DNA of 44,700 nucleotides from an uncultured Thalassolituus sp. (GTDB lineage Bacteria > Pseudomonadota > Gammaproteobacteria > Pseudomonadales > Oceanobacteraceae), in the NCBI GenBank assembly GCA_913061435.1, contig CAJXUK010000024.1, positions 1 through 44,700 of the forward strand, written 5' to 3'. The notes below the pieces were generated by a model. That model had not been told where the DNA came from, did not search any database, and saw nothing but the letters and a program-made list of their open reading frames with translations. Numbering within the stretch: position 1 is the stretch's first letter; every line of letters starts with the position of its first letter. The translations under genes were made by a program, and so were the position numbers. This document shows, in pieces, positions 37,029 through 44,700 of this stretch.

Positions 37029-37382
37029 ATGTTAATCATTAACCTAGTTGGGCTGCTATTGATTGCCCTTATCATCTGGTGGTTTTGGCTGTATCAACCC
37101 AAAGACAGCGCAATGAGTTCGGATAAACGATTAATAACGGTTGAAAATGGTGTTTATACACCCGCACAAATTAAAGTACACGCCAATAAAGCCGTAATGG
37201 TTGAGTTTATCCGAAAAGACCCATCTCCCAGTGCAGAAACGGTTTACTTTGAAGGTTTAAACATCAGCGAATCGTTACCATTGAATAAAATAAAAACCAT
37301 TCGCCTCCCCGCTATGCCAGCTGGGGAGTACGAATTTCACTGTCAGTTAAAAATGATCCGTGGTCGTATTACAGCTCGCTAG
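37029..37382 (+). CDS. Membrane-anchored cupredoxin-like protein
   Basis: The product is 117 residues with one N-terminal helix (LIINLVGLLLIALIIWWFWLY) and a periplasmic beta domain. Near the end EFHCQLKMIRGRI places Cys, then Met four residues on, resembling the copper-ligand loop of the cupredoxin_1/EfeO family; the preceding His in the same loop can also bind. Similar small proteins are often coded next to CopA. It probably binds copper at the periplasmic face and hands it on or accepts it from CopA. GGAAG lies before the start, 41 nt after copA, so the two are likely cotranscribed. Confidence 0.82.
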   Translation: MLIINLVGLLLIALIIWWFWLYQPKDSAMSSDKRLITVENGVYTPAQIKVHANKAVMVEFIRKDPSPSAETVYFEGLNISESLPLNKIKTIRLPAMPAGEYEFHCQLKMIRGRITAR

Positions 37383-37447
37383 CATTCGCTCTGTTAAAGC
37401 GCTGAGTCGACTGCGTTAACGCTGCAGCCGATTCACGCAAACCCTTT

Positions 37448-37519
37448 AACACCTCATTTAACACCTCATTTAACACCTCATTTATCAACTCATTTATCAA
37501 CTCATTGAACACCTCAGAC
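37448..37519. repeat. 12-bp tandem repeat, six degenerate copies
   Basis: The units are AACACCTCATTT (three perfect copies, 37448-37483), ATCAACTCATTT, ATCAACTCATTG and AACACCTCAGAC. The spread of variants suggests local duplication followed by point changes. It lies in a spacer after a cupredoxin gene. Confidence 0.88.
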
Positions 37520-37540
37520 TGATTGACTGATTGACTGATT
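37517..37540. repeat. 8-bp tandem repeat, three perfect copies
   Basis: GACTGATT is repeated three times in a row directly after the 12-bp array. Confidence 0.85.
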
Positions 37541-37743
37541 CATCGGTTTTCACAGATTACGAAATACCCTTAAAAAAATAGCGTGTTTTTTCAAAATCGA
37601 CCACTATAAGCTGATTTATCAGCTATCATTAAATTGCCTTAACATTAATATGCTAAATATCAGTGTCATTTAATCCCATTCGTTATATGCTAGTAGCAAG
37701 TGGTAAAAAAAGATGATTAACAATCTTCAAGATCAGCGAGAAT

Positions 37744-40700
37744 ATGCCGAACTCAACGCAACGCACTACATTTGACATTGTCCCTTGGAACTCAAGTTTC
37801 AATACTAATATTGCTATTATCGACGATCAGCACCAGCAACTGGTGTCACTGATTAATGATCTTGCCCATGAATACGTTTATGGCGGCCAAGCCGGTGAAG
37901 CAGAAAGAATTTTAGACGCCTTGATTGATTACGCCGCCTATCACTTTGAAACCGAAGAAAATTTATGGGAAAAGGCATTAGATCACGGAGATTTTTTAGA
38001 CGATCATTTAAAGACACATCGTGGTTTTGCCAATAAAGTAAATGAAATTCGTACACGCCTAAAAGCCGATAATAGCAGAGCCCTAATCGACGAATTACTC
38101 TCTTTTCTTACTAGCTGGCTTGCTCACCATATATTGTATGAAGACAAGCTTTTTTCTTTAGTATTTTTGCAACTTGAAAAAGGCATCGATTTTGAAACAG
38201 CCAGACAAAACGCCGAAAAAGACATGTCTGGGCGAACATCACATCTTATTCGCAGCGTACTGTCGATGTACAAAGATCTATCGTCACGAACATTGGCACT
38301 AGAAAGAGAATCTCATTCGCGCTCTATCGCAGAACAAGCCTTACAAGACCAAGAACATCGCTGGACATCTGTGCTCGGCGCAAGTACAGATTGCTTATGG
38401 GATTGGGATATAAGCAATATAGATAGATCGTTTAACAATTTACTGATAATAGAAGATCATTTTTCACAACCCGGTTTCAGTATACACCCTGAAGACTGGC
38501 CCAGCTTAAAGCACCATGTAATTCATCATATCGAAGGACATATACAAGTTTTTGAGCATCAATATCGCTTATTAAGCAACGACGGCCATGGCAATGAGCG
38601 CTGGATACAGACACGCGGCAAAGTCATAGAATTTAATGACAATAACCAACCCTTGCGCATGGTGGGCACTCAAACAGACATTACCGAACGCAAAACCAAC
38701 GAAATAACGCTCAAACGTGAGCGCGATATGCGCACCATAGCCAGTGAATTTGCCGCCGAGTTTATGGGAGCCGCCACAGCTGACTTTGATTCTGCCATTA
38801 ATCATGCCTTAAAACGTAGTGGCGAATACATGAAAGCAGACAGGACCTATGTATTTTTATTGACCAGCAACGGTGAGCGACTTAACAATACCCATGAATG
38901 GTGTGCAGCAGGGGTAAGTCCTGAAATAGACAACCTACAAGGCATTCCTGCTGATACGTTACCTTGGTGGTGGAGCCAGTTTAAAGATGTAGGCTATGTA
39001 CTGGTGCCCCGAGTGAGTGAAATGCCCCTTGAGGCACGTAACGAACACGAAATTTTAGACGCCCAGGGCATTCAATCGGTCTGTGTGTTTCCATTGTATA
39101 TTGGGCAAAAGTTGATCGGTTTCTTGGGGAATGATGCGGTATTTGAAGAACGCCATTGGGGCCCAGAAGTTATAGAGTTTTTAAGCTTATTAAGCAATCT
39201 ACTTGGAATATCACTAGGCCACCGAAACCTACACCATAAACGAGCCGAAGCGCTTAGCCAATTAGAGCGAGCCGAAAAACAAGCACACTTAGGTCATTGG
39301 CAAGTCGACTACACCAATATGACTTCTTTGTGGTCAAAAGAAATGTATGAGATTTTTGAGTGCGACTCAAATACTTTTGTTCCAAATTTAGAATCGTATC
39401 TTGAACTGGTTCACCCCGACGACAGAGCCCCACTTTTCCGCGCGTATGAAGACGCAAAAATCAATCATAACGACATACATCTAGAGCACCGTACTTTACT
39501 TAAAAACAAAGTTGTTAAACACTTAGAAATTAGGGGGCGATTAATCACCTCTCCAGACGGCCAACTCACTAGCTCAGAAGGAACAGTTCAAGACGTTACT
39601 GAAAAAGTTGAACAACGAGAGTTATTGCGCAAACTTGCCTACGAAGATCCATTAACCAATTTACCCAATCAACGTGCCATTGAAGAAGTTATTGAAACAG
39701 AAATGAAATACTGCGATAGCCAAAGTAATCGCTTGGTATTAGCATTATTGGATTTGGATAACTTTCGAGAAATAAATGAACTACAGGGTGCCACTTTCGG
39801 TGATGCGTTTCTAAAAGCATTAGCCCAAAGAATGAAAACACTCCTTAATGATACGGCCACCGTATCTAGAATTGGAGGTGACGAATTCATCGTTTTATTT
39901 AGCCGCCTACCGCTAGACGATGGTTATTTTCAAAAGCTCAATCGTTTACTGTCGATGATTAACGAACCTTTTACTATCAATAACATCACAGTCGCCCTCT
40001 CTGCCAGCATTGGCGTTACCGAGTACCCGCAACCGATACAATTATCGGGTGATCAATTGCAACGCCAAGCGCAGCAAGCTCTATTTCAAGCTAAAATGAT
40101 GGGCAAAGGCATTTACCAAAAATATGACGTTAGTTTAGAACAAGACAATCGAGCTAATTCGATTAAGCTTGAGCAAATAAAAGAAGCGCTGCGTGCCAAC
40201 GAATTTGTACTTTACTATCAACCCAAAGTATCCATGAAAACAGGGATTGTGTTTGGAGCAGAAGCGCTGATTCGTTGGCAAAAACCCAATGGTGATTTAG
40301 TCCCCCCTGGTGACTTTTTACCCGCCTTAAACAACCACCCATTAGAGGTTGAATTAGGCGACTGGGTCATCCGTACCGCATTGCAGCAAATGCGACAATG
40401 GAACGATCAAGGGTTTAACATTCAGGTGAGTGTTAATGTAAGTAGTTTGCAGTTATTTGATGAGTCGTTTGTCGAAAAACTGGATAAAGACTTGCAAGAC
40501 TTCCCTGAAATATCGCCTTCAATGTTGCAATTAGAAGTTTTAGAAAGCAGCATGCTTAACGACCTTGAGATGGTCTCTAACATTATGCAGCGCTCGCGTG
40601 AATTAGGAGTTTCTTTTGCCTTAGATGATTTTGGTACGGGTTATTCATCGCTAGCTTATTTAAAACACTTACCAGCCAGTGTCTTAAAAGTAGACCAAAG

Positions 40701-41292
40701 TTTTGTCCGTGAAATGATGGAAAATACCAACGACTTATCGATTATTTCGGGGGTTATTGGTATGGCCAACGCATTTAGTATGGATGTGATTGCCGAAGGT
40801 GTAGAAACTGTGGACCAAGGTGATTTATTACTCAAGCTAGGATGTGAACAAGGCCAAGGTTACGGTATTGCTAGGCCTATGCCGGCAGAAGACTTATCGA
40901 ATTGGATAACACAATGGCAAGCACCCGAATCTTGGATTGGTCAGCAAGCGATCGAATATGGCAACTTATCCTTACTGTACGCAGAGGTAGAGCATCGCTG
41001 CTGGGTAAAACAGCTAGAAGATTGGTTGCTCGACAAAGGAAGCACCATCCCTATTCTTGATCACACGCAATGCAAAGTGGGTAAGTGGATTGCAAATCCA
41101 AATCAGCACCGACTTAAAAAACACCCAAGATTTTCATTCATAGAAGACGTTCATCGCGACTTACATACTTTGGGAATGAAAGCCGCGGCTTTACACGCCA
41201 AAGATAAAAAAGTGCAGGCACTAGAAATAATGGATCAAATCAAGCAACAACGTGATTTATACATTCGCGAGATGAAATCACTGCTTTCTTAA
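37744..41292 (+). CDS. Hemerythrin-PAS-GAF-PAS-GGDEF-EAL-CZB c-di-GMP signalling protein
   Basis: The product is 1182 residues and mostly soluble. Residues about 1-135 are a bacteriohemerythrin domain (DDQHQQL, HFETEENL, HLKTH, HHILYEDK) able to hold a di-iron site for O2 or NO. About 200-320 is a PAS domain ending in GTQTDITERK. About 330-495 is a GAF domain. About 510-620 is a second PAS domain. The GGDEF domain (about 626-790) has an intact GGDEF, so it can make c-di-GMP. The EAL domain (about 800-1055) has EALIRW, DDFGTGYSS and EGVE, so it may also hydrolyse c-di-GMP. The end (about 1080-1180) matches a CZB zinc-binding domain: HRCW, CKVGKWI, then VHRDLH. The net activity is not predictable. 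Confidence 0.9.
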   Translation: MPNSTQRTTFDIVPWNSSFNTNIAIIDDQHQQLVSLINDLAHEYVYGGQAGEAERILDALIDYAAYHFETEENLWEKALDHGDFLDDHLKTHRGFANKVNEIRTRLKADNSRALIDELLSFLTSWLAHHILYEDKLFSLVFLQLEKGIDFETARQNAEKDMSGRTSHLIRSVLSMYKDLSSRTLALERESHSRSIAEQALQDQEHRWTSVLGASTDCLWDWDISNIDRSFNNLLIIEDHFSQPGFSIHPEDWPSLKHHVIHHIEGHIQVFEHQYRLLSNDGHGNERWIQTRGKVIEFNDNNQPLRMVGTQTDITERKTNEITLKRERDMRTIASEFAAEFMGAATADFDSAINHALKRSGEYMKADRTYVFLLTSNGERLNNTHEWCAAGVSPEIDNLQGIPADTLPWWWSQFKDVGYVLVPRVSEMPLEARNEHEILDAQGIQSVCVFPLYIGQKLIGFLGNDAVFEERHWGPEVIEFLSLLSNLLGISLGHRNLHHKRAEALSQLERAEKQAHLGHWQVDYTNMTSLWSKEMYEIFECDSNTFVPNLESYLELVHPDDRAPLFRAYEDAKINHNDIHLEHRTLLKNKVVKHLEIRGRLITSPDGQLTSSEGTVQDVTEKVEQRELLRKLAYEDPLTNLPNQRAIEEVIETEMKYCDSQSNRLVLALLDLDNFREINELQGATFGDAFLKALAQRMKTLLNDTATVSRIGGDEFIVLFSRLPLDDGYFQKLNRLLSMINEPFTINNITVALSASIGVTEYPQPIQLSGDQLQRQAQQALFQAKMMGKGIYQKYDVSLEQDNRANSIKLEQIKEALRANEFVLYYQPKVSMKTGIVFGAEALIRWQKPNGDLVPPGDFLPALNNHPLEVELGDWVIRTALQQMRQWNDQGFNIQVSVNVSSLQLFDESFVEKLDKDLQDFPEISPSMLQLEVLESSMLNDLEMVSNIMQRSRELGVSFALDDFGTGYSSLAYLKHLPASVLKVDQSFVREMMENTNDLSIISGVIGMANAFSMDVIAEGVETVDQGDLLLKLGCEQGQGYGIARPMPAEDLSNWITQWQAPESWIGQQAIEYGNLSLLYAEVEHRCWVKQLEDWLLDKGSTIPILDHTQCKVGKWIANPNQHRLKKHPRFSFIEDVHRDLHTLGMKAAALHAKDKKVQALEIMDQIKQQRDLYIREMKSLLS

Positions 41293-41331
41293 GAGCCTAA
41301 TACTGCCAATTTACTTATTATTTGATCGTTC

Positions 41332-41378
41332 ACATAACCAGAGCTTGCAAGCCGTTTGCAGCGCGGTGGTTATGTTTT
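41332..41378 (+). terminator. Putative terminator downstream of the c-di-GMP gene
   Basis: The 9-bp arms ACATAACCA (41332-41340) and TGGTTATGT (41367-41375) enclose an inner palindrome GCTTGCAAGC and are followed by TTTT. The stem is AT-rich and interrupted, so strength is uncertain. Further on, AAAATTGA/TCAATTTT (about 41409-41430) is a second weak stem. Confidence 0.5.
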
Positions 41379-41448
41379 AAAAACAGCATCATGAAAAAAC
41401 CTCACCAAAAATTGAAATAAAGTCAATTTTCTTCATACAGAGAACCGC

Positions 41449-41456
41449 GTATAAAT
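41449..41456 (+). promoter_or_regulatory. Possible -10 element for mesX
   Basis: GTATAAAT (41449-41456) contains a TATAAA box about 40 nt before the mesX start codon; no good -35 is seen. No MetJ-like tandem box or SAM riboswitch fold is recognisable in this spacer. Confidence 0.3.
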
Positions 41457-41495
41457 AGACTCAACATTTATTAAACACTTAAATACGAGCTAATT

Positions 41496-42470
41496 ATGCA
41501 TAACCAACTGACATTTAACGTTAAAAGCACCGCTTTTGATGAGCACTACCAACCTGCAAACGATACCCGCCTGACTACCAACTTTGCTAACTTGGCCAGA
41601 GGCAACTTTCGCCAAGCCAATTTGCGCAACGCATTAACCATGATCAACAACCGCTTTAACGCGCTCGCTAATTGGGATAATGCCCAAGGCAATCGCTACT
41701 GTGTAGAACTTGAAATTATATCGGTAGAAATGAACATCGAAAATAAGGCGACGTCTTTTCCATCGATTGAAATTTTAAAAACAGTCATCGTTGACCATAA
41801 AACCAACAAGCGCACCGAAGGCATAGTCGGTAATAACTTTTCATCTTATGTACGCGATTATGATTTTAGTGTGCGCTTACAACAACATAATAAAAACCAA
41901 CCATCATTTAGCATTCCAAATGACTTTGGCGAACTGCACGGTAAATTGTTTCAACATTTTGTTAATTCAAATACCTACAAGCAAAACTTTAAAAAATTAC
42001 CTGTTATCTGCCTAAGCGTTTCGGATAATAAAACCTACCAGCAAACACAAAATCAACACCCAATATTGGGGATTGAATACACCCCAAATGAGTCATCATT
42101 AACGGAACAGTACTTTAAAAAAATGGGCTTAGATGTGCGCTATTTCATGCCGCCAAACAGCGTTGCACCGCTGGCATTTTACTTTTTTGGTGATCTGCTT
42201 AACGACTACACCAACTTAGAACTCATAAGCACGATTTGCACCATGGAAACGTTTCAAAAAATTTATCGACCAGAAATTTATAACGCCAATGCCATTGCGG
42301 GTAAATCGTATCGCCCCGATTTACAAAACCAAGATCACTCGTTAACACAGATAGTTTACGACCGAGAAGAACGCAGCCAACTTGCTAGCGAACAAGGTAA
42401 ATTTACAGAAGAACATTTGATTAAACCGTTTCAAAAAGTGCTTCAGCAATTTAGCGCCAGCCACGCTTAA
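41496..42470 (+). CDS. mesX: MesX, DUF1852 protein needed by the MesD methionine synthase
   Basis: The 324-residue soluble protein matches the DUF1852 family in length, in sequence character (for example the start MHNQLTFNVKSTAFDEHYQP) and in gene context, always beside a short MetE-like protein. Work on folate-independent methionine synthases in Acinetobacter baylyi named it MesX, since MesD needs it together with oxygen. It is thought to be an oxygenase-like partner, but its chemistry is not settled. The ribosome binding site is weak (GAG). mesD follows after 75 nt, so they are probably one operon. Confidence 0.88.
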   Translation: MHNQLTFNVKSTAFDEHYQPANDTRLTTNFANLARGNFRQANLRNALTMINNRFNALANWDNAQGNRYCVELEIISVEMNIENKATSFPSIEILKTVIVDHKTNKRTEGIVGNNFSSYVRDYDFSVRLQQHNKNQPSFSIPNDFGELHGKLFQHFVNSNTYKQNFKKLPVICLSVSDNKTYQQTQNQHPILGIEYTPNESSLTEQYFKKMGLDVRYFMPPNSVAPLAFYFFGDLLNDYTNLELISTICTMETFQKIYRPEIYNANAIAGKSYRPDLQNQDHSLTQIVYDREERSQLASEQGKFTEEHLIKPFQKVLQQFSASHA

Positions 42471-42545
42471 CAATTGCCCTGCAACCTAAGCAACGCATAA
42501 CCAACAATCCTGAAACACTATTGATTAATTAAACGACGTGACACC

Positions 42546-43586
42546 ATGAAAAAATCAACACACAATACCTTACTGCCCACATCAACCGCGGGCAGCTTAC
42601 CCAAACCTTTGTGGATCGCCCAACCCAAAACCCTTTGGTCTCCATGGAAACTTCAAGACAAAGCATTAGCCGTGGGAAAACAAGATGCCCTCCGCTTGTC
42701 GCTATTAGATCAACAACAAGCGGGGATCGATATCGTTAGCGATGGCGAACAAACTCGCCAACACTTTGTAACCACTTTTATAGAGCATCTAAACGGCGTA
42801 GATTTTAAACGCCGCGAAACAGTAAAAATTCGTGACCGTTACGAAGCCAGTGTCCCTACTGTTGTAGGCCCAGTAAGCCGCCAAAAGCCGGTTTTTGTCG
42901 AAGACGCTAAATTCCTACGCCAGCAAACCGACAAACCAATTAAATGGGCATTGCCTGGGCCCATGACCATGATCGACACCTTATACGACGATCATTACAA
43001 AAGTCGTGAAAAACTAGCATGGGAATTTGCCAAAATTTTAAACCAAGAGGCCAAAGAACTAGAAGCGGCTGGAGTCGATATTATTCAATTTGACGAACCC
43101 GCTTTTAATGTATTTTTTGATGAGGTCAACGACTGGGGCATAGCCTGTTTAGAGCATGCGATAGAAGGGTTGAAGTGCGAAACCGCCGTCCACATTTGCT
43201 ATGGCTATGGCATACAAGCCAACACCGACTGGAAAAAAACCTTAGGAACCGACTGGCGTCAATACGAGAAAGTCTTTCCAAAATTGCAAAAATCCAACAT
43301 CGACATTATCTCCCTAGAATGCCACAACTCCCATGTGCCCATGGAATTACTGGAATTAATTCGTGGTAAAAAAGTCATGGTTGGGGCGATTGATGTTGCC
43401 AACAACAACGTTGAAACACCCGAAGAAGTCGCCGCTACCCTGCGAGAAGCATTAAAATATGTCGACGCCGATAAACTCTACCCCTGTACCAACTGCGGAA
43501 TGACCCCCCTAGCAAGTGAAATAGCAAATGGAAAATTAGCCGCATTAAGTGCAGGCGCAGAAATTGTGCGCAACGAAATAAAATAA
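42546..43586 (+). CDS. mesD: MesD, core-MetE-type folate-independent methionine synthase
   Basis: The product is 346 residues, only the C-terminal catalytic half of cobalamin-independent methionine synthase (MetE is about 750). The catalytic zinc motifs are present: His and Cys in AVHICYGYG, Glu and Cys in SLECHN, and Cys in YPCTNCGMTPL. DGEQTRQHFVTTF and WALPGPMTMIDT are also family segments. It transfers a methyl group to homocysteine, but without the N-terminal half it does not use methyltetrahydrofolate; the methyl donor is uncertain. The adjacent mesX places it in the MesD group. Confidence 0.9.
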   Translation: MKKSTHNTLLPTSTAGSLPKPLWIAQPKTLWSPWKLQDKALAVGKQDALRLSLLDQQQAGIDIVSDGEQTRQHFVTTFIEHLNGVDFKRRETVKIRDRYEASVPTVVGPVSRQKPVFVEDAKFLRQQTDKPIKWALPGPMTMIDTLYDDHYKSREKLAWEFAKILNQEAKELEAAGVDIIQFDEPAFNVFFDEVNDWGIACLEHAIEGLKCETAVHICYGYGIQANTDWKKTLGTDWRQYEKVFPKLQKSNIDIISLECHNSHVPMELLELIRGKKVMVGAIDVANNNVETPEEVAATLREALKYVDADKLYPCTNCGMTPLASEIANGKLAALSAGAEIVRNEIK

Positions 43587-43598
43587 CACGTTTAAAAA

Positions 43599-43620
43599 GT
43601 AGGTTGCCCTTTAGGGTAAC
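43599..43620 (+). repeat. REP-like hairpin element, type A
   Basis: GTAGGTTGCCCTTTAGGGTAAC begins with GTAG and folds as a hairpin around GTTGCCCT/AGGGTAAC. Its near-identical counterpart lies in inverse orientation at 44594-44615, on the other side of the permease gene. Confidence 0.8.
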
Positions 43621-43640
43621 AATTGCGATGTTCATAATAT

Positions 43641-43665
43641 TTTGTCGAGCTAAACCCCAACCTAC
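43641..43665 (-). repeat. REP-like hairpin element, type B
   Basis: On the minus strand it reads GTAGGTTGGGGTTTAGCTCG, then ACAAA. It matches the type B copies at 44638 and 44675. The GTAG start and the GGGGTTTAGC core identify the same family. Confidence 0.82.
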
Positions 43666-43754
43666 TTTTAGCGTGTACTCTAAAAAACACACAGAGGTCA
43701 TTCTTACCTCTTATTTTAAAATCAGCTTTTTGATCAAATATAGAAGAAATTTCA

Positions 43755-44591
43755 ATGGATATTTTTGAATTTATTGCCAATAACATGTCAACATTATTGG
43801 CTCTCATTGCAACAGGCATCTTTGCCGGTATTTTAGCCGGTTTACTCGGTGTAGGTGGAGGAATTGTAATTGTCCCTGTACTGTTTTTTTTGTTTCAGGG
43901 TTTTGGGGTGTCTCCAGACTCTGCAATGGTGATTGCTACGGCAACATCTCTAGCCACCATTGTGCCAACCTCTATCAGCTCGATTCGTTCTCACAACCAA
44001 AAAGGTAATGTGGATCTTAATTTGCTTAAACGTTGGGCCGTTTTTATTCTACTGGGTGTGTTGTTAGGAAGCTGGTTAGTCACCAGGGTTGATGGCATGC
44101 TATTAACTGTATTGTTTGGGGTTATTGCGATATTAGCAGCGCTAAATATGCTGTTTAGAACAGGTAAATCCGCCTTATTTCAAACACTGCCCGGTAAGAC
44201 AGGCCAAGGTATAATGGGCACACTGGTTGGCTTTTTTAGCTCTATGGTGGGGATTGGAGGCGGTACGATTTCGGTGCCATTACTAACCTTATATAACTAT
44301 CCTGCACATAAAGCGGTGGGCACAGCTGCGGCCATAGGGTTACTTATTTCATTACCTGGCGCGCTGACACTGTTGCTATTGGGCACAACACCAGAGGATG
44401 CGCCAGCAGGCACTTTTGGTTTTGTAAATCTTTTTGGTTTTATCTGCATTGTGCCGTTAACAGTTTTGTTTGCACCAGTTGGAGCGTCGTTAGCAGCGAA
44501 GTTGGATGCGGGTAAATTGAAGAAGGTATTTGCGGTAGTCTTGTTAATCACAGGTTTACGCATGTTGGTGCAAGTGTTATTACCATCGTAA
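43755..44591 (+). CDS. TauE/SafE (TSUP) family permease
   Basis: The 278-residue inner-membrane protein has about 8 helices and two TSUP half-repeats. The first half carries LAGLLGVGGGIVIVPVLFF and the second GFFSSMVGIGGGTISVPLLT, the matching GVGGG and GIGGG loops of the family. Members export sulfite, sulfoacetate or other small organosulfur anions; the substrate here is unknown. A purine-rich GAAGAAA precedes the ATG. It is bounded on both sides by REP-like repeats and appears to be transcribed alone. Confidence 0.92.
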   Translation: MDIFEFIANNMSTLLALIATGIFAGILAGLLGVGGGIVIVPVLFFLFQGFGVSPDSAMVIATATSLATIVPTSISSIRSHNQKGNVDLNLLKRWAVFILLGVLLGSWLVTRVDGMLLTVLFGVIAILAALNMLFRTGKSALFQTLPGKTGQGIMGTLVGFFSSMVGIGGGTISVPLLTLYNYPAHKAVGTAAAIGLLISLPGALTLLLLGTTPEDAPAGTFGFVNLFGFICIVPLTVLFAPVGASLAAKLDAGKLKKVFAVVLLITGLRMLVQVLLPS

Positions 44592-44593
44592 TT

Positions 44594-44615
44594 GTTACCC
44601 TGAAGGGTAACCTAC
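44594..44615 (-). repeat. REP-like hairpin element, type A (inverse copy)
   Basis: On the plus strand it reads GTTACCCTGAAGGGTAAC followed by CTAC; the minus strand begins GTAGGTTACCCTTCAGGG. It differs from the 43599 copy at two positions. It lies 2 nt after the permease stop and may also act in mRNA 3' end protection. Confidence 0.82.
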
Positions 44616-44637
44616 ATTTTTAACAACACCGATAGGA

Positions 44638-44666
44638 GTAGGTTGGGGTTTAGCCCGACAAAATAT
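44638..44666 (+). repeat. REP-like hairpin element, type B (second copy)
   Basis: The copy starts GTAGGTTGGGGTTTAGCCCG and continues ACAAAATAT. It folds through GTTGGG and GCCCGAC, and differs from the 43641 copy by one base in the core. Confidence 0.85.
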
Positions 44667-44674
44667 GCAAAAAA

Positions 44675-44700
44675 GTAGGTCGGGGTTCAGCCCGACAAAA
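44675..44700 (+). repeat. REP-like hairpin element, type B (third copy, at window edge)
   Basis: The copy starts GTAGGTCGGGGTTCAGCCCG and continues ACAAAA. It has a perfect GTCGGG/CCCGAC stem. It is a direct repeat of the element 37 nt upstream, so the array probably continues beyond the window. Confidence 0.85.

Larger units (their letters stand above)
37383..37743. other. Intergenic region with a 12-bp tandem array
   Basis: This 361-nt spacer has no established gene. It contains the two tandem arrays annotated separately (37448-37540). On the minus strand a frame stays open across the array from about 37537 to a stop at 37369-37371, spelling repeated Asn-Glu-Val/Leu-Leu/Ile units followed by GLRESAAALTQSTQRF. 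It has no good start or ribosome binding site. The promoter of the large GGDEF-EAL gene must lie in 37550-37740, where the sequence is AT-rich. Confidence 0.5.

Noticed and set aside
37448..37519. CRISPR array
   Set aside because: The 12-bp units are directly adjacent with no spacers, and no cas genes are nearby.
41293..41495. SAM riboswitch or MetJ boxes before mesX
   Set aside because: No conserved SAM-aptamer core and no tandem AGACGTCT-like boxes are visible.

Overview
The window looks like chromosomal DNA of a marine, aerobic gammaproteobacterium, probably of the Oceanospirillales type (Oleispira, Bermanella and relatives are my guess; no rRNA is present to test it). The reasons are sodium-cycle genes (an Mrp-type antiporter operon and NhaC), a trimethylamine monooxygenase, GQSG-type exported proteins typical of that group, moderate GC with AT-rich spacers, and gammaproteobacterial housekeeping genes (ung, prfB-lysS, purL, mltF, tadA). 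I see no rRNA, tRNA, CRISPR array, prophage or complete insertion sequence.

Layout. 1-3023 (minus): a tight operon of three paralogous exported proteins (DUF6160-like) followed by a fourth secreted protein cut by the window edge. 3264-7008 (minus): ung, a MITE-like element, then prfB-lysS; prfB carries the classic programmed +1 frameshift. 7164-13218 (minus): a 1106-residue lipoprotein of unknown function and a large exported di-heme cytochrome c with a TIG-like domain, each with its own terminator. 13635-21228 (minus): an eight-gene Mrp/Mbh-like cation/proton antiporter operon of unusual composition (three D-type subunits, an MbhD-MbhE-MnhB fusion, and an 82-residue membrane protein). 21514-25458 (minus): purL.

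25944-31572: mltF, tadA, a hotdog thioesterase, a Dps-like miniferritin, a ClsC-like phospholipase D lipoprotein, and a divergent membrane-anchored EEP-family hydrolase. 31843-37382: trimethylamine monooxygenase (tmm), nhaC, and a copper pair (CopA ATPase plus membrane-anchored cupredoxin). 37744-41292: a 1182-residue c-di-GMP enzyme with a hemerythrin domain at one end and a CZB zinc-sensor domain at the other. 41496-43586: mesX-mesD, a folate-independent, oxygen-linked methionine synthase pair. 43755-44591: a TauE/SafE permease flanked by REP-like elements starting with GTAG.

Themes. Ion homeostasis (Mrp, NhaC), copper handling, redox and metal sensing (hemerythrin/CZB, Dps) and one-carbon or methyl metabolism (tmm, mesXD) stand out. 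A second, sequence-level theme is the many short tandem duplications (8-14 bp, two to six copies) in intergenic DNA across the whole window, with one similar 18-bp repeat inside a gene. The most notable items are the hemerythrin-PAS-GAF-PAS-GGDEF-EAL-CZB protein, the Mrp variant, mesXD, the exported-protein paralog operon, and the GTAG REP elements.
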